Positions 1 to 8,241 are shown, counted from the stretch's first letter. The stretch is DNA of 64,000 bases from Pseudomonas flavescens (GCF_013408425.1 NZ_JACBYV010000001.1:682001-746000), one strand, 5' to 3'. Numbers and translations are program-made. The notes: generated by a model from the sequence alone, not told the origin.

Positions 1-487
1 GCAGCTGCCAGCCCTCGAAGGTCTGAGGCAGCAGGCGGCTGTTGCTGAACTGCAGGGTCGGCATCTTCGGCAGCAGGGTGCCTGCCTTGAGGACGCTGTC
101 GGCGAAACGCACCTTGGCGGTCAGGCCAAGCTTGCTGTAGTCGTCCTCGGCGCGCCGATCGCCGTTGCGTGGCAGCAGGTCGGTACCCGAGCGATCCGGG
201 GATGAGTCGAGCTTGAGGCCAAGCATGGCCAGGGCGTCCACGCCAAAACCGACGGTGCCCGGGGTGTAGCCGGATTCCATGTCGAGGATGAAACCCTGGG
301 CCCATTCCTCACGCTTGTTCTGCCCTGGGCCGTCACGAAAGTCGCGATTGAGGTAGAAGTTGCACAGTTCCAGGTTGGCCTTGCTGTCTTCGATGAATCC
401 GGCCGCCTGAGCGTTGCCCACCGCCAACGGCAGGCCTGTCAGGAAAGCGGGGGCGAGGGATACATAGAGCAGATTCTTTCTTGTCAT
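1..487 (-). CDS. OprD-family outer-membrane porin, N-terminal part (cut by window start)
   Basis: The 162 codons present start at the ATG ending at 487, preceded by a GAGAGAA ribosome site. An N-terminal signal peptide (about residues 1-28, ending near NAQAAG) is followed by GFIEDSKANLEL and the FYLNRDFRDG stretch typical of OprD-type substrate-specific porins, then strand-like segments of the barrel. The C-terminal two thirds lie outside the window. OprD family members pass small carboxylates or basic amino acids across the outer membrane. It sits 29 bp downstream of a PrpF-like gene on the same strand, so its likely cargo is the same tri- or dicarboxylate handled by the neighbouring isomerases and CitMHS transporter; that substrate is inference. 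Confidence 0.85.
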   Translation of the reverse strand, partial: MTRKNLLYVSLAPAFLTGLPLAVGNAQAAGFIEDSKANLELCNFYLNRDFRDGPGQNKREEWAQGFILDMESGYTPGTVGFGVDALAMLGLKLDSSPDRSGTDLLPRNGDRRAEDDYSKLGLTAKVRFADSVLKAGTLLPKMPTLQFSNSRLLPQTFEGWQL

Positions 488-516
488 TATTGTTCTCTCT
501 CGGGGCGCGGGTGACG

Positions 517-1599
517 TCAGTTTTTCTGTGTGCCTCTTGCCGTCAGCGGCACGTAGACATCGCCGGCGAAAAGGCGCCGCGCGGTGCGTATCAGGGAGGC
601 CTGCATGTGGTGCGGCTGGCTGTCTTCGCCAGGCTCGAGTGATACTTCTATCTGCCCGCCCGGATGTTCCAGGCGTACCAGGGCCGCACCGGTTATCGGG
701 GCAATGTCGAACGCGACGCTTCCCGGCAGGGCACAGGCACTGGCCAGGCCGATGGCGCCGGTAGCGGCGATGGATCGATGGCAGCTGTGGGGCATGAAAT
801 AGCGGGTCGACAGCGTGCCGCCGTTGCGTGGCGGGGCGAGTAGCACGGGTTTGGGGATCACCATCTGGCTGACGTCACCGAGGCCCATGGCCTTTCCTGC
901 CTGCAGGCGGATGCGTTCCAGGCGCTCCAGCAACGCGCTGTCGGCGTCCAGTTGTGCAGCTGTCTCGTGGCCTGTCTTGCCCAGCGCTTCGGCGTGCATG
1001 ATGACCATGGGCATGGCCATGTCGATGCAGGTGGTGTCGACGCCGTCGAAGCGGTCGCGAACATTGCCGGTAGGCAACAGTGTTCCGGTCTTCGCCCCTG
1101 CGGCATCGAGAAAGGTCAGCTTGATTGGCGCAGCGCTGCCGGGAACACCATCGATGCTGGTTTCTCCCTCGTAGCGAACCTTGCCCTTGGGCGTCTGCAC
1201 TTCCGAGTCGATCAACGTGTTGGTGTTGAGGTTGCGAATGCGTACCCGGGTCACTGGTGCGCAGGCGTTGACCAGGCCGTGTTCGATGGCGAATGGGCCG
1301 ACGGCGCAGAGCATGTTGCCGCAGTTGGGGGCCGTGTCGACCCGGCGCTGGGCGACCATGACTTGCACGAACAGGTAGTCGACATCGGCATCCGGGTGAG
1401 GGGAGGTGCTCACGATGGCGACCTTGCTGGTCTGCGGATTGCCGCCGCCGATACCGTCTATCTCCAGCTCGTGACCCGAGCCCATGACTTTGAGCAGCAG
1501 CTCGTCTCGTTGGGCAATATCTGAAGGCAGGTGATTGGCCAGAAAAACCGGACCACGAGAAGTGCCGCCGCGCATCAGGACGCAGGGAATGGCTTGCAT
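517..1599 (-). CDS. PrpF-family isomerase/tautomerase (paralogue 1)
   Basis: The protein has 360 residues, normal for the PrpF / 4-oxalomesaconate tautomerase (GalD) family, which moves double bonds in unsaturated tri- and dicarboxylic acids. It opens with MQAIPCVLMRGGTSRGP, has GIGGGNPQTSKVAIV with the family lysine (Lys59) and APNCGNMLCAVGPFA with the family cysteine (Cys93), and a second conserved block YFMPHSCHRS near residue 270. The substrate could be 2-methylaconitate, aconitate or oxalomesaconate. No prpBCD, acnD or gal genes are nearby, so propionate or gallate metabolism is not supported by context. It is very similar along its length to the plus-strand gene at 2911 and is probably co-transcribed with the OprD-type porin downstream. 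Confidence 0.85.
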   Translation of the reverse strand: MQAIPCVLMRGGTSRGPVFLANHLPSDIAQRDELLLKVMGSGHELEIDGIGGGNPQTSKVAIVSTSPHPDADVDYLFVQVMVAQRRVDTAPNCGNMLCAVGPFAIEHGLVNACAPVTRVRIRNLNTNTLIDSEVQTPKGKVRYEGETSIDGVPGSAAPIKLTFLDAAGAKTGTLLPTGNVRDRFDGVDTTCIDMAMPMVIMHAEALGKTGHETAAQLDADSALLERLERIRLQAGKAMGLGDVSQMVIPKPVLLAPPRNGGTLSTRYFMPHSCHRSIAATGAIGLASACALPGSVAFDIAPITGAALVRLEHPGGQIEVSLEPGEDSQPHHMQASLIRTARRLFAGDVYVPLTARGTQKN

Positions 1600-1821
1600 G
1601 ATGTCTCCAGTGCAATAAATTCGCTTATTGTTGCTTTCCTTAAATGGTGGTGAGTGTGTTTTGTTTTGTAAATTGCATATATTTCAAGAACTAATGCTTT
1701 TAGTGCATTAATGCGCTGGCTAGAGGCTTCGGACGGGGCATTTTCACGGGTGGTCGCCGCGTTCTGATTAATGGACTAATCTGCCTCCCATAATAAAAGT
1801 CGTCATTGATAGGTTTTATGC
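1600..1821. promoter_or_regulatory. Divergent promoter region with three inverted repeats
   Basis: This 222-bp, AT-richer gap separates divergent prpF-like and lysR genes. It holds three dyads of the kind LysR-type regulators bind: CAATAA-N6-TTATTG at 1613-1630 (just upstream of the minus-strand gene), TAATGC-N7-GCATTA at 1692-1710 overlapping the perfect palindrome GCATTAATGC at 1705-1714, and GATTA-N6-TAATC at 1766-1781. The dyads are seen directly; binding by the adjacent LysR protein is inferred. Confidence 0.5.
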
Positions 1822-2742
1822 ATGAATTACGAGCTTCAGGATCTTCGTGCCTTCGTCAAAATTGCTGAGTTCGGCAATTTTCACGAGGCGGCCAACGCCA
1901 TTCATCTGTCCCAGCCGGCGCTCACCCGACGCATGCAGAAGCTGGAGGAGGGCTTGGGCACCCAGCTGCTCGATCGCACCACGCGGCGGGTCAGCCTGAC
2001 CGCCGTGGGCCGTGACTTCCTGCCCAAGGCTCGGCGCTTGCTGGATGATTTCGAACGTTCGATTCTGGGCATCCGTGAACTGGCCGAGCGTCAGTCCGGG
2101 CAGGTCACTCTGGCGTGCATTCCGACTGCGGCGTTCTACTTTCTGCCCACGGTGATCCGTGAGTTCAATCGGCAGTACCCGAAAATTCGCATCCGTATCC
2201 TCGACCTGAGCGCCCATGAAGGCCTCGAAGCCGTGCTGCGCGGCGAGGCGGATTTCGGCATCAACATGCTCAGCGGGCAGAACGCGGAGATCGATTTCAC
2301 CCCGCTGGTCAACGAGCCCTTCGTGCTTGCCTGTCGACGTGACCATCCCCTGGCGGAGCAGCCTCAGGTGGCGTGGCGGGAATTGAGTGATTACCGCCTG
2401 ATCGGCGTGGGGCGCTTGAGCGGCAACCGCGTGCTGCTCGACCATGGCCTGGCCCACCTCGACTGGCGGCCCAGCTGGTTCTACGAGGTTCAGCACCTGT
2501 CCACGTCTCTGGGGATGGTCGAGGCAGGCCTGGGCATCGCCGCCATGCCCAGCCTGGCGATGCCTGCCGAAGATCACCCTACGCTGGTGCAGCGCCCCCT
2601 GGTGGACCCGGTGATCAGCCGCACCCTGGGCCTGGTACGGCGCCATGGCTCGTCGCTGTCGCCGGCTGCGGAGCAATTCGTCGATACCTTGCTGCGACAG
2701 TGGCCGGGCTATACCGCGTTGGGCGGTGACAAGCCGGCGTAA
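1822..2742 (+). CDS. LysR-type transcriptional regulator
   Basis: The 306-residue protein is full length for a LysR regulator. The N-terminal winged helix is clear (LQDLRAFVKIAEFGNFHEAA, then LSQPALTRRMQKLEEGLG and LLDRTTRRVSLT), followed by a linker helix and a periplasmic-binding-like effector domain from about residue 90. It lies between two PrpF paralogues, divergent from the first and 168 bp upstream of the second, so it most likely controls both halves of the porin/isomerase/CitMHS module in response to the transported carboxylate. Inverted repeats on both sides of the gene fit that role. The effector is not deducible from sequence. Confidence 0.9.
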   Translation: MNYELQDLRAFVKIAEFGNFHEAANAIHLSQPALTRRMQKLEEGLGTQLLDRTTRRVSLTAVGRDFLPKARRLLDDFERSILGIRELAERQSGQVTLACIPTAAFYFLPTVIREFNRQYPKIRIRILDLSAHEGLEAVLRGEADFGINMLSGQNAEIDFTPLVNEPFVLACRRDHPLAEQPQVAWRELSDYRLIGVGRLSGNRVLLDHGLAHLDWRPSWFYEVQHLSTSLGMVEAGLGIAAMPSLAMPAEDHPTLVQRPLVDPVISRTLGLVRRHGSSLSPAAEQFVDTLLRQWPGYTALGGDKPA

Positions 2743-2793
2743 CCTCACACGGCGATGTTGCGTTTTTCAGCCATCCGGAAATGCCATGCTTAA

Positions 2794-2812
2794 TGATGCG
2801 TCAAACGCATCA
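2794..2812. promoter_or_regulatory. Perfect dyad upstream of second PrpF gene
   Basis: TGATGCG-TCAAA-CGCATCA is a perfect 7-bp inverted repeat with a 5-bp spacer, in the 168-bp gap between lysR and the second prpF-like gene. Its place about 100 bp before the start codon suits an operator. The sequence differs from the dyads at 1613-1781, so a different regulator is possible. Confidence 0.45.
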
Positions 2813-2910
2813 ATCGCTTAAATCTTTGCATTTGATGGAATTGTCGGTGCGTGTAACTCTTTTGCTCAAGACATCAATCGGCCTGATTGATCAGTACAAG
2901 AGTAAGAATC

Positions 2911-3996
2911 ATGCAGCGAATTCCCTGTGTGCTCATGCGCGGAGGCACCTCCAAAGGCCCGGTTTTTCTCGCCAGCGACTTGCCTGAGTCGGTAGAGGAG
3001 AGAAATGAAGTCCTGCTGTCGGTCATGGGCGCAGGGCATGAGCTGGAGATCGACGGCATAGGCGGTGGCAGCCCGCAGACCAGCAAGGTCGCCATCGTCA
3101 GCCCGTCCAGCCACCCGGATGCAGACGTCGACTACCTGTTCGTGCAGGTCATGGTCTCCCAGCGGCGGGTCGACACGGCGCCCAATTGCGGCAACATGCT
3201 CTGCGCCGTGGGGCCGTTCGCGGTCGAGCAGGGCCTGGTCAAGGCGGGGCCCGCTACCACTGAGGTGCGCATCAGGAATCTCAATACCGGCACTTTCGTC
3301 AGTTCCAAGGTGCAGACGCCGGGCGGTGCAGTCACCTATGCGGGCGCGACCCGCATCGATGGCGTACCAGGTGTCGCCGCGCCTATCGAGCTGACCTTTC
3401 TGGATGCTGCCGGCAGCAAGACCGGCAAGCTGTTTCCCACTGGCAATACCCGCGACCGCTTCGATGGCGTCGAAACCACCTGCATCGACATGGCCATGCC
3501 GATGGTGCTGATCGATGCCGCCAGCCTGGGCAAGACCGGCCGCGAGTCACCTGCCGAGCTCGATGCCGACCTCGACTTTCTCGCCCGGCTCGACGCCATT
3601 CGTCTGCAGGCGGGCCTGGCCATGGGGCTGGGTGATGTCAGCCAGAAAGTCATTCCGAAACCGGTGCTGCTGGCACCGGCCTCATCCGGCGGAACGATTC
3701 AGGTCAGGTATTTCATGCCCCACAACTGCCACCGCGCATTGGCCATCACCGGCTCCATCGGTCTGGCCACCGCGTGCGTCAGTCAGGGAACCGTGGCGGC
3801 GCAAATGCTCGGTCTCGATGCCAGCGAAGAGCGCATGACTCAGGTACGCATCGAACATCCAAGCGGTTCGATCGAGGTGGCGCTGGCTTACGTGGGCGAG
3901 CAGGGCGAGACCATTCGCGCGTCCGTGGTACGCACCGCCAGGCGGCTGTTTTCCGGTGAGGTGCACGCTCCGGAGGAGCGCCTGCTGGCCGGGTGA
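2911..3996 (+). CDS. PrpF-family isomerase/tautomerase (paralogue 2)
   Basis: The 361-residue protein starts MQRIPCVLMRGGTSKGP. An in-frame TTG 24 bp upstream is less likely because the ATG start aligns exactly with paralogue 1. The family lysine (SPQTSKVAIV) and cysteine (APNCGNMLCAVGPFA) are both present, as is YFMPHNCHRA, so it should be catalytically competent. By eye it is about two thirds identical to the protein at 517-1599. It precedes the CitMHS transporter by 149 bp; a small hairpin CCAGTG-AGG-CACTGG (4006-4020) lies in that gap. The reaction is probably a double-bond or cis/trans isomerisation of an aconitate-like acid; the exact substrate is unknown. Confidence 0.85.
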   Translation: MQRIPCVLMRGGTSKGPVFLASDLPESVEERNEVLLSVMGAGHELEIDGIGGGSPQTSKVAIVSPSSHPDADVDYLFVQVMVSQRRVDTAPNCGNMLCAVGPFAVEQGLVKAGPATTEVRIRNLNTGTFVSSKVQTPGGAVTYAGATRIDGVPGVAAPIELTFLDAAGSKTGKLFPTGNTRDRFDGVETTCIDMAMPMVLIDAASLGKTGRESPAELDADLDFLARLDAIRLQAGLAMGLGDVSQKVIPKPVLLAPASSGGTIQVRYFMPHNCHRALAITGSIGLATACVSQGTVAAQMLGLDASEERMTQVRIEHPSGSIEVALAYVGEQGETIRASVVRTARRLFSGEVHAPEERLLAG

Positions 3997-4145
3997 CATT
4001 GCCGTCCAGTGAGGCACTGGTCTCCTGGCAAAGGTTCTACGCAGAGAGCCGTCACTGCAGCAAACGAAGCATGTAACTTGGGCAAATCCGCTTGTCGCGG
4101 ATCGCCACGAGATGCTCGTCTCCAAAAACAAAAAGAGAGAACTCT

Positions 4146-5450
4146 ATGCTCGCTTTACTCGGGTTGGCGATGGTGGTCGTGTTCACCTACATGATCATGT
4201 CGAAGCGCATGTCGCCCATCGTGGCGCTCACCTTCATTCCGATCGTTTTCGCCGTCGCAGGAGGCTTCGGCGATTCGACCGGCAAGATGATTCTCGACGG
4301 CCTGAAGATGGTCGCGCCCTCGGCGGCATTGCTGCTGTTCGCGATCCTGTTCTTCGGGCTGATGATCGACACGGGGCTGTTCGATCCGCTGATTCGCAAG
4401 ATCCTGCGCAAGGTCAACGGAGATCCCGTGAAGATCGCCGTGGGCACGGCGCTGCTGTCCCTGACCGTTGCCCTGGACGGCGATGGCACCACCACCTACA
4501 TGATCACCTGCGCGGCGATGTTGCCGCTGTACCGGCGCATCGGCATGAACCCCATGGTGCTCGCCACGGTTTCCATGCTGTCGCTCAGTATCATGAGTGG
4601 CATGACGCCCTGGGGCGGACCGGCGACGCGCGCCATCGCCGCACTGGGTCTCGATGCCTCCGAATACTTCATTCCCTTGCTGCCGACCATGGTGGCCGGC
4701 GCTGCCTTCGTGGTGCTGATCGCCTACGTGCTTGGCCGCAAGGAGCGCAGCCGCATCGGCAACACCGAACTGCAGACCGGCGGCGGCAACTGCTATATCG
4801 AGGAGATTCTCGGCGACCAGCCCTACAAGCGTCCTCGCTTCGTCTGGGTGAACCTGTTTCTGGTGATCGCCGTGATGACGGCGCTGGTGATGGGCGTCGC
4901 GCATGCCGCCGTGCTTTTTTTGATCGGTTTCGTGGTCGCCCTGATGATCAATTACCCGCAGCTCGACATTCAGAAGGAACGGATACTTTCCCACTCGGGA
5001 AATGCCATGACGGTGGTGCTGCTGGTCTTCGCGGCCGGCGTGTTCGCGGGGATCTTCTCGGGCACCAAGATGGTCGACGCCCTGGCGCAAAGCATCGTCA
5101 ACATGATCCCGCCGTCCTGGGGCCACCTGTTCCCGCTGGTGGTGGCATTTACCAGCATGCCGTTGACCTTCGTGCTGTCGAACGATGCCTACTATTTCGG
5201 TGTGGTACCCATTCTCGCCAAGGCTGCAGCGGCCTATGGCATCGACCCGGTGGAAATCGCCCGCGCTTCGATCCTCGGGCAGCCGGTTCACCTGATGAGC
5301 CCCTTGGTGGCTTCGACCCTGTTGCTGGTCGGCATGGTGGACAAGGACATCGGCGACTTTCAGAAATCCACGGTGAAGTGGGCCGTGCTGCTGTCGCTGG
5401 GAATCACCCTGGTGGCGGTATTGACCGGGGCCATTTCATTTCTGGTCTGA
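4146..5450 (+). CDS. CitMHS-family citrate/tricarboxylate transporter
   Basis: The 434-residue, highly hydrophobic protein has about a dozen predicted membrane segments. It begins MLALLGLAMVVVFTYMIMSK and carries the ALDGDGTTTYMITCAAMLPLY stretch and the MTPWGGPATRA motif characteristic of the CitMHS citrate-metal:H+ symporter family. The ATG at 4146 is preceded by an AGAGAG ribosome site; longer in-frame extensions upstream lack one. CitMHS proteins import citrate as a metal complex or related tricarboxylates. With the PrpF paralogues and OprD-type porin it gives a complete outer-membrane-to-cytoplasm path for an aconitate- or citrate-like acid. Confidence 0.88.
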   Translation: MLALLGLAMVVVFTYMIMSKRMSPIVALTFIPIVFAVAGGFGDSTGKMILDGLKMVAPSAALLLFAILFFGLMIDTGLFDPLIRKILRKVNGDPVKIAVGTALLSLTVALDGDGTTTYMITCAAMLPLYRRIGMNPMVLATVSMLSLSIMSGMTPWGGPATRAIAALGLDASEYFIPLLPTMVAGAAFVVLIAYVLGRKERSRIGNTELQTGGGNCYIEEILGDQPYKRPRFVWVNLFLVIAVMTALVMGVAHAAVLFLIGFVVALMINYPQLDIQKERILSHSGNAMTVVLLVFAAGVFAGIFSGTKMVDALAQSIVNMIPPSWGHLFPLVVAFTSMPLTFVLSNDAYYFGVVPILAKAAAAYGIDPVEIARASILGQPVHLMSPLVASTLLLVGMVDKDIGDFQKSTVKWAVLLSLGITLVAVLTGAISFLV

Positions 5451-5464
5451 GTGCATGAAGGCGC

Positions 5465-5485
5465 GCTGGGACGGGTGTTCCCAGC
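5465..5485 (+). terminator. Hairpin after CitMHS gene, possible terminator
   Basis: GCTGGGA-N7-TCCCAGC forms a 7-bp perfect stem 14 bp after the CitMHS stop codon. No T-run follows, so intrinsic termination is uncertain. Confidence 0.35.
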
Positions 5486-5553
5486 CGCCAGCTGCTGGTG
5501 GGAGAGGGTTGATGCTCGTATGGACGATGGGGCTGGGCTGGTAGTTAAGGTTT

Positions 5554-5566
5554 GTTATATCATAAC
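5554..5566. promoter_or_regulatory. GTTAT-N3-ATAAC dyad, Zur-box-like
   Basis: GTTATATCATAAC is a perfect 5-bp dyad with a 3-bp spacer, 57 bp before the start at 5623. It resembles the core of gammaproteobacterial zinc-regulator (Zur) boxes. The downstream gene is not a known zinc gene, so this is only a candidate. Confidence 0.25.
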
Positions 5567-5622
5567 CATTCGCTGTGCCCGGTAGACCCTCTGTCTGCCC
5601 GGCTTCCTGTCCTGGATATGCT

Positions 5623-6786
5623 ATGACCACTGCCGCCACCACCCATCCCGTTACCTCACGCCTTACTTCCATCGACGCCCTGCGCGGGCTCGTCATCCTG
5701 TTCATGCTGCTCGACCATGTGCGCGAGACGTTTTTCCTGCACCGACAGGTACTCGACCCCATGGATGTGAGCAGTACCGAGCCTTCTCTGTTCTTCAGTC
5801 GCACCCTGGCTCACCTCTGCGCGCCGGTATTCATCTTCCTGACCGGCCTGTCGGCATTCCTGTATGGCGAGAAGGCCAATGGCCGGGCCGCGGTCAGCGC
5901 TTTCCTGTTCAAGCGCGGGCTGTTTCTGGTCGTACTGGAATTCACGCTGGTCAACTTCGCCTGGACCTTTCAGGTGCCGCCGACGGTGATCTACCTGCAG
6001 GTGATCTGGGCCATCGGCCTGAGCATGCTGGCACTGTCGCTGCTGGTATGGCTGCCGCGCGGCGTGCTGATCGTGCTGGGGCTGGTGCTGGTATGCGGTC
6101 ACAACCTGCTCGATGACCTGCACTTCGCGGCCGATTCGGCGATGCACGTGCCATGGGCCATCCTGCATGATCGCGGCTGGCTGCAGGTCTCCGAAAACCT
6201 GCGTCTGCGCACCTCGTATCCGCTGTTGCCGTGGATCGGCGTGATCGCCCTGGGTTATGCCGCTGGTTCGTGGTTCGGCCGTGCTGCAGACGCCGCCGGC
6301 CGGCAGCGCCTGTTGCTCGGTTGGGGATTAGCTTCCCTGCTGGTGTTCATCGTGGTTCGTGCAGGCAACGGCTACGGCGAGAAGAGCTGGATCATGGGCA
6401 GCAACTGGCTGGAAACCCTGATGAGCATTCTCAATATCACCAAGTACCCACCGTCGCTGGCCTTCCTGTCGCTGACCCTGGGGCTGGGGCTGCTGCTGTT
6501 GCTGGCCTTCGAGCGGGCCCAAGGCAACCGCTGGCTGAAGGTGCTGACCGTTTACGGTGGCGCGCCGATGTTCTTCTACCTGCTGCACCTCTACGTGCTC
6601 AAGCTGCTGTACCTGGCGGCGGTGGCCATCTGGGGCACCAACCAGGGCGATTACTTCGGTTTCGACTCGATCGGTCCGGTGTGGCTCTGCTCGATTCTGC
6701 TCGCCGTGGTGCTGTTTCCTCCGGTGCGCTGGTTCGCGGCACTCAAGGCCCGTCGCCGCGACCTGACCTGGCTGCGTTATCTCTGA
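5623..6786 (+). CDS. DUF1624/heparan-acetyltransferase-like integral membrane protein
   Basis: The 387-residue protein has roughly ten membrane segments. It begins with a soluble stretch and then LTSIDALRGLVILFMLLDHV, the R-G-x-x-x-x-x-x-x-D-H signature of the DUF1624 / HGSNAT-like membrane acyltransferase group. Later segments include FFYLLHLYVLKLLYL near residue 315, also typical. The ATG at 5623 starts just before this signature; an upstream in-frame GTG at 5575 would add 16 residues without a ribosome site. Relatives are thought to move acyl groups across or within the membrane, but most are uncharacterised and no acceptor can be named here. It appears monocistronic. Confidence 0.75.
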   Translation: MTTAATTHPVTSRLTSIDALRGLVILFMLLDHVRETFFLHRQVLDPMDVSSTEPSLFFSRTLAHLCAPVFIFLTGLSAFLYGEKANGRAAVSAFLFKRGLFLVVLEFTLVNFAWTFQVPPTVIYLQVIWAIGLSMLALSLLVWLPRGVLIVLGLVLVCGHNLLDDLHFAADSAMHVPWAILHDRGWLQVSENLRLRTSYPLLPWIGVIALGYAAGSWFGRAADAAGRQRLLLGWGLASLLVFIVVRAGNGYGEKSWIMGSNWLETLMSILNITKYPPSLAFLSLTLGLGLLLLLAFERAQGNRWLKVLTVYGGAPMFFYLLHLYVLKLLYLAAVAIWGTNQGDYFGFDSIGPVWLCSILLAVVLFPPVRWFAALKARRRDLTWLRYL

Positions 6787-6874
6787 ATGCCGCTCATCCG
6801 CTTGTCGGAGTGGTCGAACATCGGCTACTTGCGGCCTGTCCGTTCTGAATCACAGACAGACTGGAGCTAGCGAT

Positions 6875-7186
6875 ATGTCCACATTCGATAAGCAAGGCGG
6901 CAGTAACGTGCAGGGTTGGGAGCGTGCGCTTTCCATCGGCAGTGGTATCGCCATGGCCCGTGGCGGCCTGAAGCGCGGCGGTGTACTCGGCCTTGCTCGC
7001 GCAGCGTTCGGTGGCCTGCTGGTTGCCCGTGGCCTGAGCGGCCATTGCCGACTCAAAGGCTTCGTGGAAGACGCCCGTTCCATGCGCCCCGACGTGGATC
7101 GCATCGCAGAAACCGTCACCCGGCTGGAAAGCGAAATCGCTGAGCGGGTAAAGCCCGTCGTCAAGAAAGTCACTGACGGCGTCTGA
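6875..7186 (+). CDS. DUF2892/YgaP-like small membrane protein
   Basis: This protein has 103 residues. Residues 17-60 (QGWERALSIGSGIAMARGG followed by a glycine/alanine-rich hydrophobic stretch) resemble the short two-helix DUF2892 or YgaP transmembrane domain; the tail is a charged helix with heptad-like spacing (RIAETVTRLESEIAERVK) that may form a coiled coil. A GGAG ribosome site lies 9 bp before the ATG. The function of this family is unknown. It is followed by a strong hairpin terminator, so it is probably transcribed alone. Confidence 0.7.
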   Translation: MSTFDKQGGSNVQGWERALSIGSGIAMARGGLKRGGVLGLARAAFGGLLVARGLSGHCRLKGFVEDARSMRPDVDRIAETVTRLESEIAERVKPVVKKVTDGV

Positions 7187-7204
7187 TACGCTGAGAACAC
7201 GAAT

Positions 7205-7235
7205 CGGCCCGCCATGCGCGGGCCGGTTGCGTTTG
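7205..7235 (+). terminator. Intrinsic terminator
   Basis: CGGCCCGC-CATGC-GCGGGCCG is an 8-bp perfect GC stem with a 5-nt loop, followed by a T-containing tail (GTTGCGTTT). It starts 18 bp after the DUF2892-like gene. Confidence 0.75.
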
Positions 7236-7256
7236 GCTCACGAGCGGAGATATAGC

Positions 7257-7583
7257 ATGAGCAGCGAATACAGCAGCACGGCGCCGACAGCCGCCGAAGT
7301 ACGGGCCAAGCCTGGTATGACCCTCATCGAATTCGGCACCGACTGGTGCGGCCATTGCCAGGCGGCGCAGCCGTTGCTGGCCAAGGTGATGCCGGACTAT
7401 CCCGAAGTCACCCACCTGAAGATCGAGGACGGCAGCGGTCGACCACTGGGGCGCGCCTTCAACGTCAAGCTGTGGCCGACCCTGGTGTTCTTGCGCGACG
7501 GCGTGGAGGTCACCCGACTGATTCGCCCCACCAGCGTCAGCCCGCTGGAAGAAGCCCTTGAACAGTTGGTGGGGGAGGGCTGA
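7257..7583 (+). CDS. Thioredoxin-fold protein
   Basis: The 108-residue protein has the thioredoxin active site DWCGHC (Cys31 and Cys34) after the beta strand TLIEFGTDW, and the cis-proline loop LWPTLVFL near residue 72. The CGHC pair is the protein disulfide isomerase type rather than the CGPC of classical thioredoxin. No signal peptide is visible, so it should act in the cytoplasm as a disulfide reductase or exchange protein. The ATG at 7257 follows a GCGGAGA ribosome site; a TTG 30 bp upstream overlaps the preceding terminator. It appears to be a single gene. Confidence 0.85.
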   Translation: MSSEYSSTAPTAAEVRAKPGMTLIEFGTDWCGHCQAAQPLLAKVMPDYPEVTHLKIEDGSGRPLGRAFNVKLWPTLVFLRDGVEVTRLIRPTSVSPLEEALEQLVGEG

Positions 7584-7666
7584 ACTGCACACCGCAACCC
7601 GTCACTTTCCCTGAATTTTCCCGGTAGGGGTCGAGTCAACCGAACAGACCCATACTGGAGAACGTC

Positions 7667-8104
7667 ATGAGCACACCCAAGCAGCCAGCCACCCCTCGTG
7701 AGATCGACGATACCGAGGATCGCATGGGCTCGATCGAGCAACTGGATTTCAGCGATAGCAAGGATGAGCGCGAGGGGCGCATCGGCGACCGCCGTCCAGC
7801 GGACGAGGTGCAGCACGAATACCCGGATGAGCGCGTGCGCGACGCAGGGCAGAGTGGCGGTGAAACGCTGAAAGAGGGCCGTCATGAAGACGGTGTCAGC
7901 CTCGACGATCTGAGCCCCGAGAACCTGATCGACGATACCGGCGCACGCTCGCCGCGGGAGCGTGGCGGTGACGAGCCCGCTGACCGCGATCTGAGCGTCG
8001 TCGGCGAAGGCGATATCGGCGGCGGTTCAGGGCTAGACGAAGCCGAACTGGCCAGAAAGCGTCCGCTGGATGGCGAGCCTTGGGACGGCAAGCCGAACAC
8101 CTGA
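7667..8104 (+). CDS. Acidic, disordered hydrophilic protein of unknown function
   Basis: The 145-residue protein is very rich in Asp, Glu, Arg and Gly with no hydrophobic core, and is predicted to be largely disordered. Repeated DD/ERG-type segments and an ending GEPWDGKPNT are visible. An AGGAG-type ribosome site (ACTGGAGAACGTC) precedes the ATG, and codon use matches its neighbours, supporting a real gene. Similar pseudomonad proteins carry labels such as serine kinase/phosphatase or HPr-related protein, but no such domain can be seen here and those labels should not be trusted. No operon partner is evident. Confidence 0.65.
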   Translation: MSTPKQPATPREIDDTEDRMGSIEQLDFSDSKDEREGRIGDRRPADEVQHEYPDERVRDAGQSGGETLKEGRHEDGVSLDDLSPENLIDDTGARSPRERGGDEPADRDLSVVGEGDIGGGSGLDEAELARKRPLDGEPWDGKPNT

Positions 8105-8192
8105 TGCCTCGTTGACGTGCATGGCCGCAACGGCCATGCACGTACCCCACACAATGCGCTGCGGCTTTCTCGTCAATTTGACAGCTGTGTGA

Positions 8193-8223
8193 TTACAGGC
8201 TTACGTTTACGTAAAGGTAATCT
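8193..8223 (+). promoter_or_regulatory. MerR-type liu promoter with LiuR operator
   Basis: A -35-like TTACAG (8193-8198) and -10-like TAATCT (8218-8223) are separated by 19 bp, the long spacing used by MerR-activated promoters. The perfect palindrome TTTACGTAAA (8206-8215) lies within the spacer and resembles remembered LiuR sites. It drives liuR and probably the whole liu cluster. Confidence 0.65.
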
Positions 8224-8241
8224 GCGCAGGTCGCTCGCACC

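Noticed and set aside
4155..5291. Minus-strand 378-codon frame opposite CitMHS
   Set aside because: Hydrophilic mirror of a membrane protein gene, a known artefact in GC-rich genomes.
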